A stretch of DNA of 64,000 nt from Haemonchus contortus. Its lineage: Eukaryota; Nematoda; Chromadorea; Rhabditida; Trichostrongylidae. Shown piece after piece: positions 34,801 to 46,117 of the stretch; the stretch's first letter is position 1, and the number at the start of each line of letters is the position of its first letter. A program made the translations under genes and the position numbers. The notes under the pieces were generated by a model. The model did not search any database and was not told the origin of the DNA. It worked only from the letters and a program-made list of their open reading frames with translations. The stretch is taken from the NCBI GenBank assembly GCA_000469685.2, contig LS997565.1, positions 39,742,519 to 39,806,518 of the forward strand, read 5' to 3'.

Positions 34801-36242
34801 ACTAGTAGTGAGTACAAATGTGCTCTGTCAACAGCTGTCCTAAAGTGCGTCGATAAGACAGAAACGATATCGGAAATTCAGATTCTTTCGCGCGTTTCTC
34901 ACGGTTTAGAAGAGAATACTTCAGTGAAGTTCTTTTATGGTTAGATTTACAGGAAGAGTCATATAAAGTCACACGCAGAGGACAACAGGCTTTCAAGTTT
35001 GATAGTGCCAAAGGAGATGCAGACTAAGTGGTTGAGTTCGTAGCATGAATTTGAAAATCCAATCAAACCCGTAATGGAAGTTGGTGCAACGCTCACCGCG
35101 ACCGCATATTAGCATAACGACAGAATGCGAGTACCACATCAATGTAATTTTTTCAATCAATGGATTGCCAGTCAAATGACCTCATTCAGATACTTATTTA
35201 AAAATTCTGAGAGTGAGGGGTTCTGTCCTGTCCCAAGCGAAACAGCCTTGAGAAAACAATTTAAAGCAATTTCTACTCAAATCGGTGACTATTCACAACT
35301 ACTAAACCGACCTCATAGGAACCTTAGAAAAACATACTTTCTGTTGCGTGAGCATGCCAATAACAATGACATCGTGCTGCACCCTGGCGCTACCTAGGAG
35401 AGACTCGATTGTACTGAACTTGATGCTTTGCAGTTGCTTACACCGAGCTATTCGCTGAAAAGGTAATTAGTTTTATACATAACAGAAGAAAAAGAATTGA
35501 TATTTCACGAACAAAAGCAATAAATATACCTGAGTCACAAGCTGGAATCTGTGCCTGATTGCATCAGTGGCCTTATCCACCGTAGATATTACTTTGGGAG
35601 ACTCGTCAACAAGCATCATTTTTCGGCAATTAGCGTCAAATACAAATCGACGTATAGAGAAGGAATCAAATACATTGAATATCGAGGTGCTGTAAAAACA
35701 ACGTTAGCAATGACTTTGAATATACGAATAAGTTACTCTACATAAAGCAAGTGTCATCAAGTGTATATTGGCTTGTATTTTTTTTGGCGAGATCCCTGTC
35801 TGTGCGCAGAACCTTCTATGATTATGGTATCGGTACAACAAAAACAATTTTTCACCCGCTACAAACCTCTGCTGCGCTCCACGATTAGATATTTGCGAAA
35901 AGACTTCACGTATTACGTCCTGAGTGACGACCGATGTTGACACTACAAAATACATGAGCATAGAGATGAATCAAAGCGATGCGCTATTGGAATGCTGCCC
36001 ATGGCACTTACATGACTGCTTCCTAATGGTCTCTACAATCTTCGTCATCCATTTCTTTCGTTTCTCTTTGTCGAATTTATGAATTGCTTCCACACAAATA
36101 TCCAAAACGTCCCTGACAAAATAAACCTCATAAATCAAGAAAACAGTGGGGAGATAACCACCTACTTTTTCGCTTCAAGGGCATTAATTCTGAACGTTGA
36201 TGAAATTTCTCGTCGAACTCGACTCCGTTCTACGTCTTCCAT
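31872..36242 (-). CDS. pole-2: DNA polymerase epsilon subunit 2 (B subunit), 14 exons
   Basis: Non-catalytic B subunit of the leading-strand replicative polymerase epsilon, in the nucleus. Exons: 36242-36166, 36112-36012, 35942-35867, 35689-35530, 35454-35338, 34514-34404, 33937-33821, 33728-33654, 33592-33459, 33103-33013, 32947-32799, 32697-32631, 32496-32364, 31987-31872. All phases agree: 507 aa (human about 527). Recognised along the family: HIEDLTGSMQVEF (OB-fold), NANWFGGDDP, IVFLSDVHLDNPK at ~266-278, FIFCGNF ~298-304, HFVFVPGPDDP ~339-349 (degenerate phosphodiesterase fold), CIFATNPVRIQYASQEIVVF ~375, LPDLLVVADKF, and the C-terminal NPGSFSNGSFGFHVYLP. Intron 11 appears to begin with GC (AG|GCTCGT) and intron 7 ends TCCTAAG. 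It starts 297 bp after the U1C stop with an acceptor just before its ATG, so it is probably the downstream gene of an operon. Confidence 0.95.
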
Positions 36243-36249
36243 TATTTAA

Positions 36250-36252
36250 CTG
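36250..36252 (-). promoter_or_regulatory. Probable SL trans-splice acceptor of pole-2
   Basis: Minus-strand AAATTCAG ends at 36250, followed by seven bases and the pole-2 ATG. It is about 110 bp downstream of the U1C poly(A) signal, the spacing at which C. elegans operons receive SL2. Confidence 0.65.
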
Positions 36253-36362
36253 AATTTTATCTCAAAAAAGAAATATTGAGAAACCCATGAATATATGACC
36301 TTAGACAGATATCCCGTTCGAATTCGGAATGTACAACCACGCAACAAACCAACCATGACAAC

Positions 36363-36368
36363 TTTATT
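36363..36368 (-). terminator. Poly(A) signal of the U1C gene
   Basis: AATAAA on the minus strand, 171 bp beyond the U1C stop and ~110 bp before the pole-2 trans-splice acceptor. Confidence 0.65.
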
Positions 36369-36538
36369 GCAATAAATACAGCAGCAAAAACCTTCACTGT
36401 AAACACAATTTCATTCGTTGCTTCTGATAAATGAGCAGCGAATCAAAACAAATAAACAGAAATGACCAACTCAAGCGAGGAACATGAGATATCGTCCATG
36501 TAATGGAAAGCAAGTTCAATTAAATAAAAAAAGACATT

Positions 36539-37314
36539 TCACTGTGGAGCTCCGGGACGGAAAGGAGCTGGAGGTCCACGCATTGGAGGCATGCCCATCG
36601 GAACCCCAAATGGAGGCATCTGAAATACCCTTGTTACAGTGCAATTTTGACCAAAATTTTTTCTGATGCAAAGTAACTAACCGCTCCAGGAAAACCAAAA
36701 GGCGGCACTGGTCCACGCATTCCCGCAACCGGAGCACCAACCATTGGCGGTCGACCCATCATTGCTGGCATCATTGGTGCACCCATTGGTGGCATTCCAG
36801 GTTTACCAAGAGGTTTCGTCGTATTACCTCCCGTAAACGCCCGCGCCGTGGCATCTACTAGCTTTTGGGCTTGTTCTTCCATCCAGCGCTGAAACAGAAC
36901 ACTACGGATATTATATTATTATACAAACATTACAGTTTGCATTTATGAAAGACTACTTGTACACGACCGCTTCATGCGCTTTGTCCCATAGAAATTCCCC
37001 CTTTTCCTACGTAGAACAGTTATGCTAAAATCACAAAGCTACAGACTTATCCCTCTTACAAATACTAGCCAGATTTCGATGAATTGCTTTAAAAAAATAC
37101 GAAATAACAAAAAAATAATAAAGTTGAAAATGAATAAACCCATTACGAAAAACATGAAGCCAAAAAACGTAGAAAAAAATCAGAAAACTCAACTCACCTG
37201 GTAAAACATACGAACGTTCTCCTTATGCTTACGTCCGCCATTGTGAGTTTTACGAACCGATGGAGAGTCATGCGTAAGGAAAGTGTCACAGTAGTCACAA
37301 TAGTACTTCGGCAT
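36539..37314 (-). CDS. snrpc: U1 small nuclear ribonucleoprotein C (U1-C), 3 exons
   Basis: U1 snRNP component that stabilises pairing of U1 snRNA with 5' splice sites in the nucleus. Exons: 37314-37198, 36888-36682, 36619-36539; 134 aa. The N-terminus [18 protein letters not shown] has the family zinc finger, with ligands Cys6, Cys9, His24 and His30 (C-x2-C-x14-H-x5-H). The second half is Met/Pro/Gly-rich ([18 protein letters not shown]), as in other U1-C proteins, ending [14 protein letters not shown]. Length is close to other metazoan U1-C. It lies 679 bp downstream of hst-1 and 297 bp upstream of pole-2 on the same strand. A TTTAAG acceptor lies seven bases before the ATG. The symbol is the vertebrate one. 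Confidence 0.95.
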
Positions 37315-37993
37315 TGTTTCACTTAAATAATCCTCAAGAATCAATGTAATTGAGTAAACGAGTAAAAGTATACAAAACACAAAAGGTACCGATGTTGATG
37401 AACACAACTCCATACCGATGCAAAACAGAGAAGAAAATCTATTTATAGAACGTTCTTTCACAAATAGGGGCAAACAGGGTCAGAGAATCAAATGCAATGG
37501 GGACCAATATACAAACATTTACAGGATACAAAAGCAAAATTGCACAAAATAAAAATTTGCTGCCTAGTGGGAGCTTTGCACAGCGGATTCATTAATCACA
37601 GTTAGATTCATTGAAAACAATCGAAAAGAAGGATTATGAAGATAAGATCTAAACGCTCGCCATTTCAGAGTGCTGTAAGCAAGCATGCAATGTAGCTAAA
37701 ACAGCACTTTATAATATATAATATGAAAACGTCATATGGTAATAATAGGAGTAAATACTGCCCGTATTTCACACAAAATGCTGACTAATCTCCTTTTTTG
37801 CTAAACAAATTAGCTTGACCTGAGTGGTAGTAGTAAGTGCAACGCCAAGCCGACTCTATCAATTTCACCATAAAATTTCAGTTAATAAGAGGGGGGGGGG
37901 CAAGCTGTTACATCAAAAAAACTTTCCTATCGGAACAAACAAAGGTTCGATGTGAGTGAGGCTGTTAGGAATTTAAGATCCACAGCTGAACTG

Positions 37994-40900
37994 CTATCCT
38001 TCCAACAGCTGACGTAACCATCTTGGCACCGGTAGGTGATTCTTTACAAGAAATTTATGAAGCGCAGTATTATCTGGTAGAAATATATTATTGAGACGAG
38101 ACCACAAATCCGGTGTCATTGGAGGATAAACTCGTCCTTTGCCACGTCCGAGGCACTTCGTTTTTTCTTTAGAAACCTGTAACAACTTTTTAAGTCAGAT
38201 ACTGGAAGAATCAGAAAACGGGAGAAAGGGAATTAGTAGGAACCAGCACGCGACTACTCACTTGACAAAAGAATCCTTTCGAGGCACTATAACGAATGTG
38301 GCCTTTGAAGTCAAAACTCGACAGCCCGAGCTTATCCGCCAACTCGGTCACGACCTAAAAAGGAAGAACTCTTAATTAGGAAATGAGATACATTACTATG
38401 AAACAGACCAGAACTAAAAAATATCAAAGCAATCGCTGACAGTTTTGATGAACATAGAATACGAAAAGCTAGAATACAGAACGCTTCAGTCCACTAAAAA
38501 TTATCCCGCCATGGATCCAGATTCTCTTCAACATAAGATCACACAAGTTTTTTTTTTCTCTCCGAAGATTAAGTCAAGAGAAAAATATTGGAGAGCCTCA
38601 TTAGCTGTGATTGGCAGTAAGCTCAGGCGAATAAACATAACCCATTATGACATCCAGTTTTACATAATTAACTAAGTTTTATAGAAGAATGTCTCCCTTT
38701 TTCTTCCCTCCATCAGAGTCAAGAAAAAAAAAAGAAAATAATGAAAACAGCTTAAAACAGGAACGAAAAAATAAATAAAGTCAGAAAACTAACCCGCACT
38801 GGCTCCTCCCGTAGTGCTTCACCATCTATAAGAACCAGATTTGATAAAGAATAATGTTCCAACCATCGATCAAGGTGGTGTGTGTATCTGAAACAATGAC
38901 GAACATTATTTCGTGATGAATAAAAGTGTGTAATTAGCTGTTCTGCTCGTTCAAAACCACTAAAAAGCTTTACAGCGCTAAATTAACTGACCGCCCTCCT
39001 GACAGGCACCTTTGCCTCAACTTTCTCTGTTGCGGAGTGCCCGCATCCAATACCTTGTCCATACTGCCAGCAGCGATGACCGTTGTATCATTGTGGGCAA
39101 GCATATGCTAACAATAGAAGCTTATTCATCTTCTGCCTAAGAGGAATGAAAATCTAAACCTACCTGATACCAAGAATAAGCTCTCCTAGCAGGATCATAG
39201 AGAATCACAACTATTTTAGCATTAGGAACAAGGGTGAATGCTTGCTTAGCAGCAGCCGGATTATCAAAATATGTTGCGCTCTTATCGAATACGACGTGAG
39301 CAGGCGAGAACTTAGACGAATACCTAGATAAAGCAGAGCATCAAGCTCAAGTTCCACTGAATTTGAATTCGGTAGGAATGGCGTCAACCTTATGAGTTCT
39401 TACCACTTTATCCCTTTATGGTAATTTGCTCCACCGAAAAACTGTAGTTCCTCGAACGACTCCGGAATCGGTGCATTGGTTGATACATTGGGATGCAACG
39501 ATAAAAAGGTCGCAAGAGCTGTGGTGCCTGAGAAGGAAAGATATTAGCTCACTTACGCTTGTACTGGACTGGACTTGTAAGTTCAGTATTACTAGGAATT
39601 AAGGCCACTTGAAGACAGAAAAGTATGGAACACTCCCGTTGTTGGAAACAGGAAAGAGAAAGATCAAAGGAAGAGAAATTGAGGAAAAATAGTGGCCAAA
39701 GATCAAAACAAGCAACACTCTGGAATACTAGAAGAAAAGAAACGGCTTAGAGAAGAACAGCAGAACGGTTATTTCCATTCCGCAAGTCTGAGAAAATGCC
39801 CCCATAATTTTGTTCCAGCAAAGCAAAGTCAGTGCAAAGGGGTAATTGGGAATTGTTCTGAAACGAACCTCCACCAGATATACGGACTCATGCTTTGAGA
39901 AAATGTCGACGAATGTCAAGCCCACCTGTTTTTTGTGGACCGACGATAAGAACTGTCGGAAGAGTGAAGTTCGAGCAATTCAAAGCAGGTGGTAAAATAG
40001 CTTTGTGCCGTGGATCTTCGCATGGATTCTAAAAGGTTACTATACTCCTACTGATAATCGAAGCCAATCTTTTACCATGTTAATCCGTTGCATGTTTTCT
40101 GAAATACACGAGCTATGTTTTTTTTCCAATTAACCCTTCCACATCGCTTGAATAACTATTTTACTCACGCTCCATAGCGGCACAGTCTCTTGCGGCATCA
40201 AGGAGAAATACATTCGTGCAGATTCGATAGGGTCCTGCCATCGCAGCTGAATGTTAGTCCAACAGCTGACGAACCGCACAAGATTATCGAATGTGAACAA
40301 TGCTAATCGATCATGCGCAAAATTCTGTTGATGTGTCATGAATATAGATATCTGAAACGGGTTCTTTTGATCAGTGGAGGAGACAACCTTATTATGTAGA
40401 AAATGAAATTAGTGAGAAATTACAAAAAACCTACCGGATTCATTAGAATAGTGAAGAAAAGCTCTCCACCATAAATCAAGCTTGTGAGCTTGGAAAGACC
40501 GCCAGGATAATTGTGAAAGAACTGCGTATGTGTGTAGAGGCCACAAGTCTGACGTGGAAGAACCTATAACGAATACACTAAGCACGTTCGACAAAATATT
40601 CAAAGGGTGTAAGCAGGAAAAGAGTTTAGCAAAGTGGTACCCTGGTTCAAAATGCTAGTTGTGGATCAACACACGAATAAAACAGCGTAGTCTCTCTTGT
40701 ATGTTTTTCACTGATAGGGAGGCATTCGTTTCGTGCACTCAGAGTTTGCGCTGCTATATTACCGACATGATGCGCCGATGGCTCACCTCTTAGGTTCACC
40801 TGTCATCAACAATCGACAATGGTAGTCTGACCATGAGGGGCCATCACTTGAATGGAAAGTTTGCACGCAACCACTGAGGAGGTAAAAGCACGGTTGATTT

Positions 40901-43256
40901 CCCCGAGCTTTATAAAACAAGAACTTATTCAATGCCATGTATATAAACAAGAAGCCTTACGCACAGACGCATTCGAATGGAATGAGGACCGAAGACACGT
41001 CCTTCTATCTCCTTATCTACTACATAGAAGCTGCGTACTGGAACCCAGTAGGCGAATTCGAAGTACTTCCGTTTCCACGCGGATATGTGCTTTAGGAAGT
41101 AGGTATTATGAATGCGCCTAGTCACACGACAGTACCATTCCAGAGCAACGTTGAACTAGAAACTCTTACCGAAATATTCATGTGGATGAACCCTTTCCTT
41201 CCCGAGGCTGGCTTGAAATGAGGGTATTCCTCAGTAGCAGTCACTTCCACTTTCCAAATCTGGAAACGTGAAAAAACAGTGAAAATCAAGTGCAAAACTG
41301 AAATGCCGAAACTTACTCTCTTCCAAGCTCTGTAAAGTTCCGAATGCACAGGATACACACCATCATGCTGCGGTGCTATCGCATAAGGATATTTCACAGG
41401 AAGTCGCATGTTCTAAAACGAAGAGCTATCTGACTGTTTCACAGTACAGTCTCAATTGCCAAAAAAAACACACACCTGAGCAAACATTAGATTTTGCGTC
41501 ATTGTTGCTTCCATATAAGTCAAATTATGCTCGTGCGCATGATTGTGACGCCACATATGTGGAAACCAGATGAAATTTTGCGCCAACTCTTAAAATCTAT
41601 TGCTTGAGAGAGCAAAAGAAAGGTATTTTCACAAGTTAGCCAAGACCGTTTTGACAGAATTCACCCTTAAGAGAGCCACCATACTATACCGGCAAAACTA
41701 ACCCACAAGAAGTTCATCACCTCGATCCTCGTTATCATCTCCATTACGAAAGTAACTACCGGAAAATCCAAGCATGTAAGAGAAGTTCGAGATGTGCTCA
41801 CGAAGTTGTTCCTGACTTTTGAGCAGTGCCCTGACAGGAAAACAGATGCGTAAAGAACATTACGGCGAATCCGATGATTGAAAACAAAATAATAAGCCAC
41901 TCAAAACATAGAAACGATAAAAAAAACTCCAAATCTCTCAATCAAGCAATCAGGAGGTGTAAAACTCCTCACCTCACATCACTCTCTATCATGCGTGTCC
42001 CACGGGCTCCAACAAATATGTCATCGATATCGATCTGAATATAACGATCCAAACTCCACCCAATACGACCCCCTGTTGTGTACCACAGAACGTCAAGGAA
42101 GGTCATCTGAAAGTATGACAACTAAACTGCAAAAAGGTAGAATAAAGGTGATAAGCAAAGCAATCGTTCTAGACTATGGACTCGCCTGCTCAACCACGTT
42201 CATCACAAAAATCTCGAAACGTAATGAACAAGGCATTAACTACCACAAATTCAAGCCCGCCTCAAATTCTTCTAGAGGTGGGTTTTTTTATTTTTTCTAC
42301 TGCAGCATCAATTCAAATTGAAACCTAAGGTAGCATAAGAGTATAAAAGCAAAACAAAATACCTTGACTGTCCAGTCAGTAATATTGTGACCGAAAAGCA
42401 CGCGTTGAACACCATCAACCTTTCCAGGATCGTGAACTACGGCTGCCCTAGGTCTACCGAAGGCGTCCCTTGCTGCGAGTACCTACAAACCCCAATCGAT
42501 AAGGAAAGTTCGCATGTGAGAGTTGAAGCAACAATAAGAAAAGAGCAAAATAACAACAAGATATACGGGAAGACGACTCACCGTAGGGTACAAAGGTGAT
42601 TCCTCGAAAAGGACCCATTCTGCTGTGTTGATATCCGTTCTCTCTGCGCCGATCTTGGATATCCGATGAATATCCGATTCAGCTACTTTCAGTGATATAA
42701 CTTCCTGATTTTGCCAGAAGTACAGTTGAGAGCCTTTGATTTTCACCTTTTGGAACGCGCTGCTGGGTTTCGTTTGCAGAAAGGAAATCAGTGGAACATT
42801 GTAGTCGATGCAGTATTTATCCAACAGTTGACGATTCCATTTTGCCATGTTAAGGTATTTATAGTAATTTTCAATAATAATAATAGAATAACGGCCATGT
42901 GTGGCAGTTGTGAGAAGAGGCAGATTCTTCGAGAAAGTCTCCGCTTTGAACGGATATTTCAAAGCGATAAGGATTTGTATTAGTTGACGTCCATGACGTG
43001 AATAGGCGCTTTCTAACAGAAGCAGAGCGCGATGTTCTGTTAAACTTTGGTTAATATAAGGTGAGTTTCCAGAATTAGTATAGATCGATGTGTTACAAGG
43101 GCATTCATAGTGAGATAAACGTTGAGGGGGATAGCGTTGAACAGCAATATCAGGTCGAAAAGAGACCTTGTAGATTAGTACGGTCGATACAATGGCGGTC
43201 AGTACCAGAACATACTTGAATGACTTCAACAGCCGTCGGCTGCAGTACGGCAACAT
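37994..43256 (-). CDS. hst-1: Heparan sulfate N-deacetylase/N-sulfotransferase, 16 exons
   Basis: Golgi type II membrane enzyme that removes acetyl from GlcNAc of nascent heparan sulfate and N-sulfates the amine with PAPS, the first modification step. Exons: 43256-42582, 42482-42363, 42106-41973, 41830-41703, 41588-41476, 41412-41317, 41259-41170, 40563-40435, 40351-40169, 40028-39926, 39527-39404, 39323-39164, 39107-38992, 38887-38794, 38354-38262, 38176-37994. Phases agree: 846 aa, near the family length. Short cytosolic tail, signal anchor ~14-31 ([17 protein letters not shown]). N-deacetylase domain includes [34 protein letters not shown] and WFPHMWRH. Sulfotransferase domain starts near 577 with the 5'-PAPS loop VGPQKTGTTA (catalytic Lys589), followed by [52 protein letters not shown] and the C-terminal [16 protein letters not shown]. 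The join of exons 4 and 5 has two equivalent splice choices differing by about one codon. Start chosen at the ATG three bases after a TCCAG acceptor; an in-frame upstream ATG at 43298 precedes that acceptor. Confidence 0.95.
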
Positions 43257-45835
43257 GTTCTGGACTTCTTGGGCCGTCAGCCATATTACATATGACACAA
43301 CCCTGGAACATGAACTACGCTAAAAAGGGAACAAATGGGCAACACATGGTATTCGACGAAACAATCAACGTCAGCCATAGATATTTTGCCAAAAATTCCA
43401 TTTATAGAACAACGTCTATATAAATAAACTTCAAACAAAATCGATGAGTGAAAGAGACAAAAAATAGTCTAAGCACACGTTGCCGAATGATTGGGAACTG
43501 TACGATAGAAATCAGAGGCAATCTGACCGTATGAATTCATGAAAAAACATTCTTATACGAAAAGATTATAAGGTGCCAGTATAAGAGAAAAACGGTGCAT
43601 TGCCAAAAGAGAGAGCAGAACAGGAAGCAACGGATGGGAGGATCCCGCCTTAATGGAATTCTGAATGACCTATATTAAATACTTCAATAAGAGCAATTTA
43701 CAAGAGAAGAGATGGAGCCGATTGAAGACGAGAAGACAAGAAGACACTTCAGAAGAAATGAGCCGCAGCGCATTATCGACCCAAACATCGGCTCTACTTA
43801 AAGCAACGACGTATTCTCATGAAATGACAAACGATATGGAAATGGGGTAGTGAGCCACTTATACTAGCTGTTTTACGAAAATATTACCGCCTGCTGACCA
43901 GTTCTCCATGCTAGACATGCAGTGACACAGTGGAATGACATCCCAACGTCGTTATCACTACATCGAAGATGCACTTGATAGGGGATTACGTAATGGCATC
44001 ACAGTTGTCATATGTTTCGCAAGCAGCCAACGTAGCCCTACACCTAATCTTACCTGCTTTGGGTATATGAGCGTGATCCAATATCTTCAGGGTAGTTTTC
44101 ATAAACGTCCACTTATTCCTACAAGTATGCATTACCCAGGACATTGAGTTTTTTTTTGTGTATCCTTTTCCCACCACTCACTTTGGGAAGGCAATTCGAG
44201 ACAGCTTTTTAGTAAGATTTTACCCCAAAAATGAAGGGCATCATATCATATTTTCCATAGGCATGTTACCAGACGCTCATCAGAGCCGAATGAAACCAGG
44301 CATAGATTACGTTAGTTATTAGGAATAGGTAATTGAAGCTCCTCCGCTGGATCTCACGGGGTATGCTCTTCGTCCACTACGAATCCATGATCTTGCCTTT
44401 ATATACAAAAGCTTTCCTCCAACCTAACCATTTCACGATTTACAGATCGATATGCGTCTATCTAGTCTTTGTTAGTAGCATATTTGTCAATTCACCACCT
44501 AGTGTTAGTAGAGAGATAATATCTAGCAGAACATTGCTACTGATGGCCATTCTAAGCGCACTTCCTCAAAAACGCAAACATATAAAGCAATTTTAGTATA
44601 TCGAGGCGAAGAAGCAGCAACTAAACGTGAGCAATCATTGTAAGGTTCAAGCTGCTGGAGAGCAGAAAAGATTCATTCATTCATTGCATTCAACAGTGAC
44701 TATGAACTCGAAAACTTGAATTCCCTCATATGAAAATAAAATACTAACAAACAACGCAAGAAAACAGTAGCCATCGTAGTTGCATGTAAGCCGACGCATC
44801 TTTTCGAATTTACATATGTAAAGAATTGAACACAATGATAACGTTCAATTAATAAGGGTACATAGTTGAAGCGAACCCATGATCAAAGAACATTAGAAAA
44901 GTGGAACGACTATAAAATCATCGTCACACGGATTGGCCCTAACACCTAATTAATTATGCTCCCAAATATTTTTGTCCAAGATTCCAATAGATCAAGCGCT
45001 GCTCATATGCACTCCATGCACTCTATGCATATGATCAGACCACATTCTCAACTTCAATTTGATCAATTGATTTGCGAGAACCGGGATTAACCGCAAAATA
45101 CGAAAATGTTGGAGACAGAATAAAGGGAAACGGTTTCCTTAGTCCTTTATAAAGAAGAGTGATATAGCTTAAGAATAAGAGAATTATCTAACAGTGAAAG
45201 CAAATCAATTAAGCAACAGTTTACGGAAACACCGTAAACAAGAAACACCTGCCGACGAAAATGAATGAATTTAATGAGAGCGGACGACCGCGAAGGTCGA
45301 GTCGAAACATTTGCCTAGTTACTGCGTTAGCGCTGCGGCTTTGACCGCAGGGCGCGTTATTTCATCGATCAGCTCTGCTTTGTTGCTGCATACGGTGTGA
45401 ATATACCCGAACCCAATCTATCCCTCAGATCGGCAACTTGTGAACGCCAATGCCAACAAAAAAACCAGGAAAATTTACCTCGTTTGTCTTGCCAATTCTG
45501 TGAGCAACTCTATAACTGCATTGTTGCACAGGAGAGCCCGGAAACCGGTAGGTTACCATTAACTTGAAAGTTCGGAACATTTTAGATGAAGTCATACTAC
45601 TCCGATTTCGATGGGAACCATTTTTACTCAATGCTTTTGTGGTTATACTCCACTGCGAACCCATATTAGTAGTATGTTTGTGTAGATTCTTCGGTTACTG
45701 CCTGTATCCCTCAAGACCTCAAATAACTCCAGTATAAACGCCAGCGTGATTGTCGACTTCTTGACAAACCCTGTGGATAAGAGGAATGCTATGCCTCGAG
45801 TCCTTCGAGAGAGAACGATATCCCGTCTCATTCGT

Positions 45836-45936
45836 CCGGGCCGCCAGTAACGCCTCCATTCGTCCCTGTCGCGTCGCAAGTAAGAGACCACTTTGGCCTG
45901 CGACAGGGACGAATGGAGGCGTCATTGGCGGCCCGG
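45836..45936. repeat. GC-rich inverted repeat, 37-nt arms
   Basis: Arms 45836-45872 and 45900-45936 (CCGGGCCGCCAGTAACGCC against GGCGTCATTGGCGGCCCGG) pair with two mismatches around a 27-nt loop. It lies ~200 bp upstream of the DM9-like gene. Confidence 0.9.
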
Positions 45937-46047
45937 TTACACAAGTAGCGCTGCACACTCGTGCATTTAACCGTACCGCAGAGAAAGAGAACTGCGAATT
46001 GAATTCTCAATTGATACGTTCACCGATGTATCAACTCAATGATAGGC

Positions 46048-46056
46048 GACTATATA
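46048..46056 (+). promoter_or_regulatory. Possible TATA-like element
   Basis: CTATATAAA lies about 62-70 bp upstream of the first candidate ATG (46118) of the DM9-like gene. It is the only promoter-like motif I see there, and AT-rich background makes chance occurrence plausible. Confidence 0.25.
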
Positions 46057-46117
46057 AATTGTGAATTTGGTAAGGTTCTTCATTTCTAACCCACTCACCA
46101 GCTGCTGTCTTCTTTCG

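Larger units (their letters stand above)
43257..46117. other. Intergenic region between divergent hst-1 and DM9-like gene
   Basis: No gene recognised. It should hold the promoters of both divergent genes. It contains the hairpin at 45836-45936. A sequence at 45278-45316 (GGACGACCGCGAAGGTCGAG followed by TCGAAAC) faintly recalls the ribozyme-like motif but lacks its core. Confidence 0.4.

Noticed and set aside
35338..35454. A tiny intron with donor GTAGCG inside pole-2 exon 5.
   Set aside because: It would be about 10 bp; reading straight through gives LLGSARVQHDVIVIGMLTQQ, which fits the family.
45278..45316. A third ribozyme-like copy (CGACC/GGTCG stem followed by GAAAC).
   Set aside because: No CTGANGA strand and no closing stem I; too weak.
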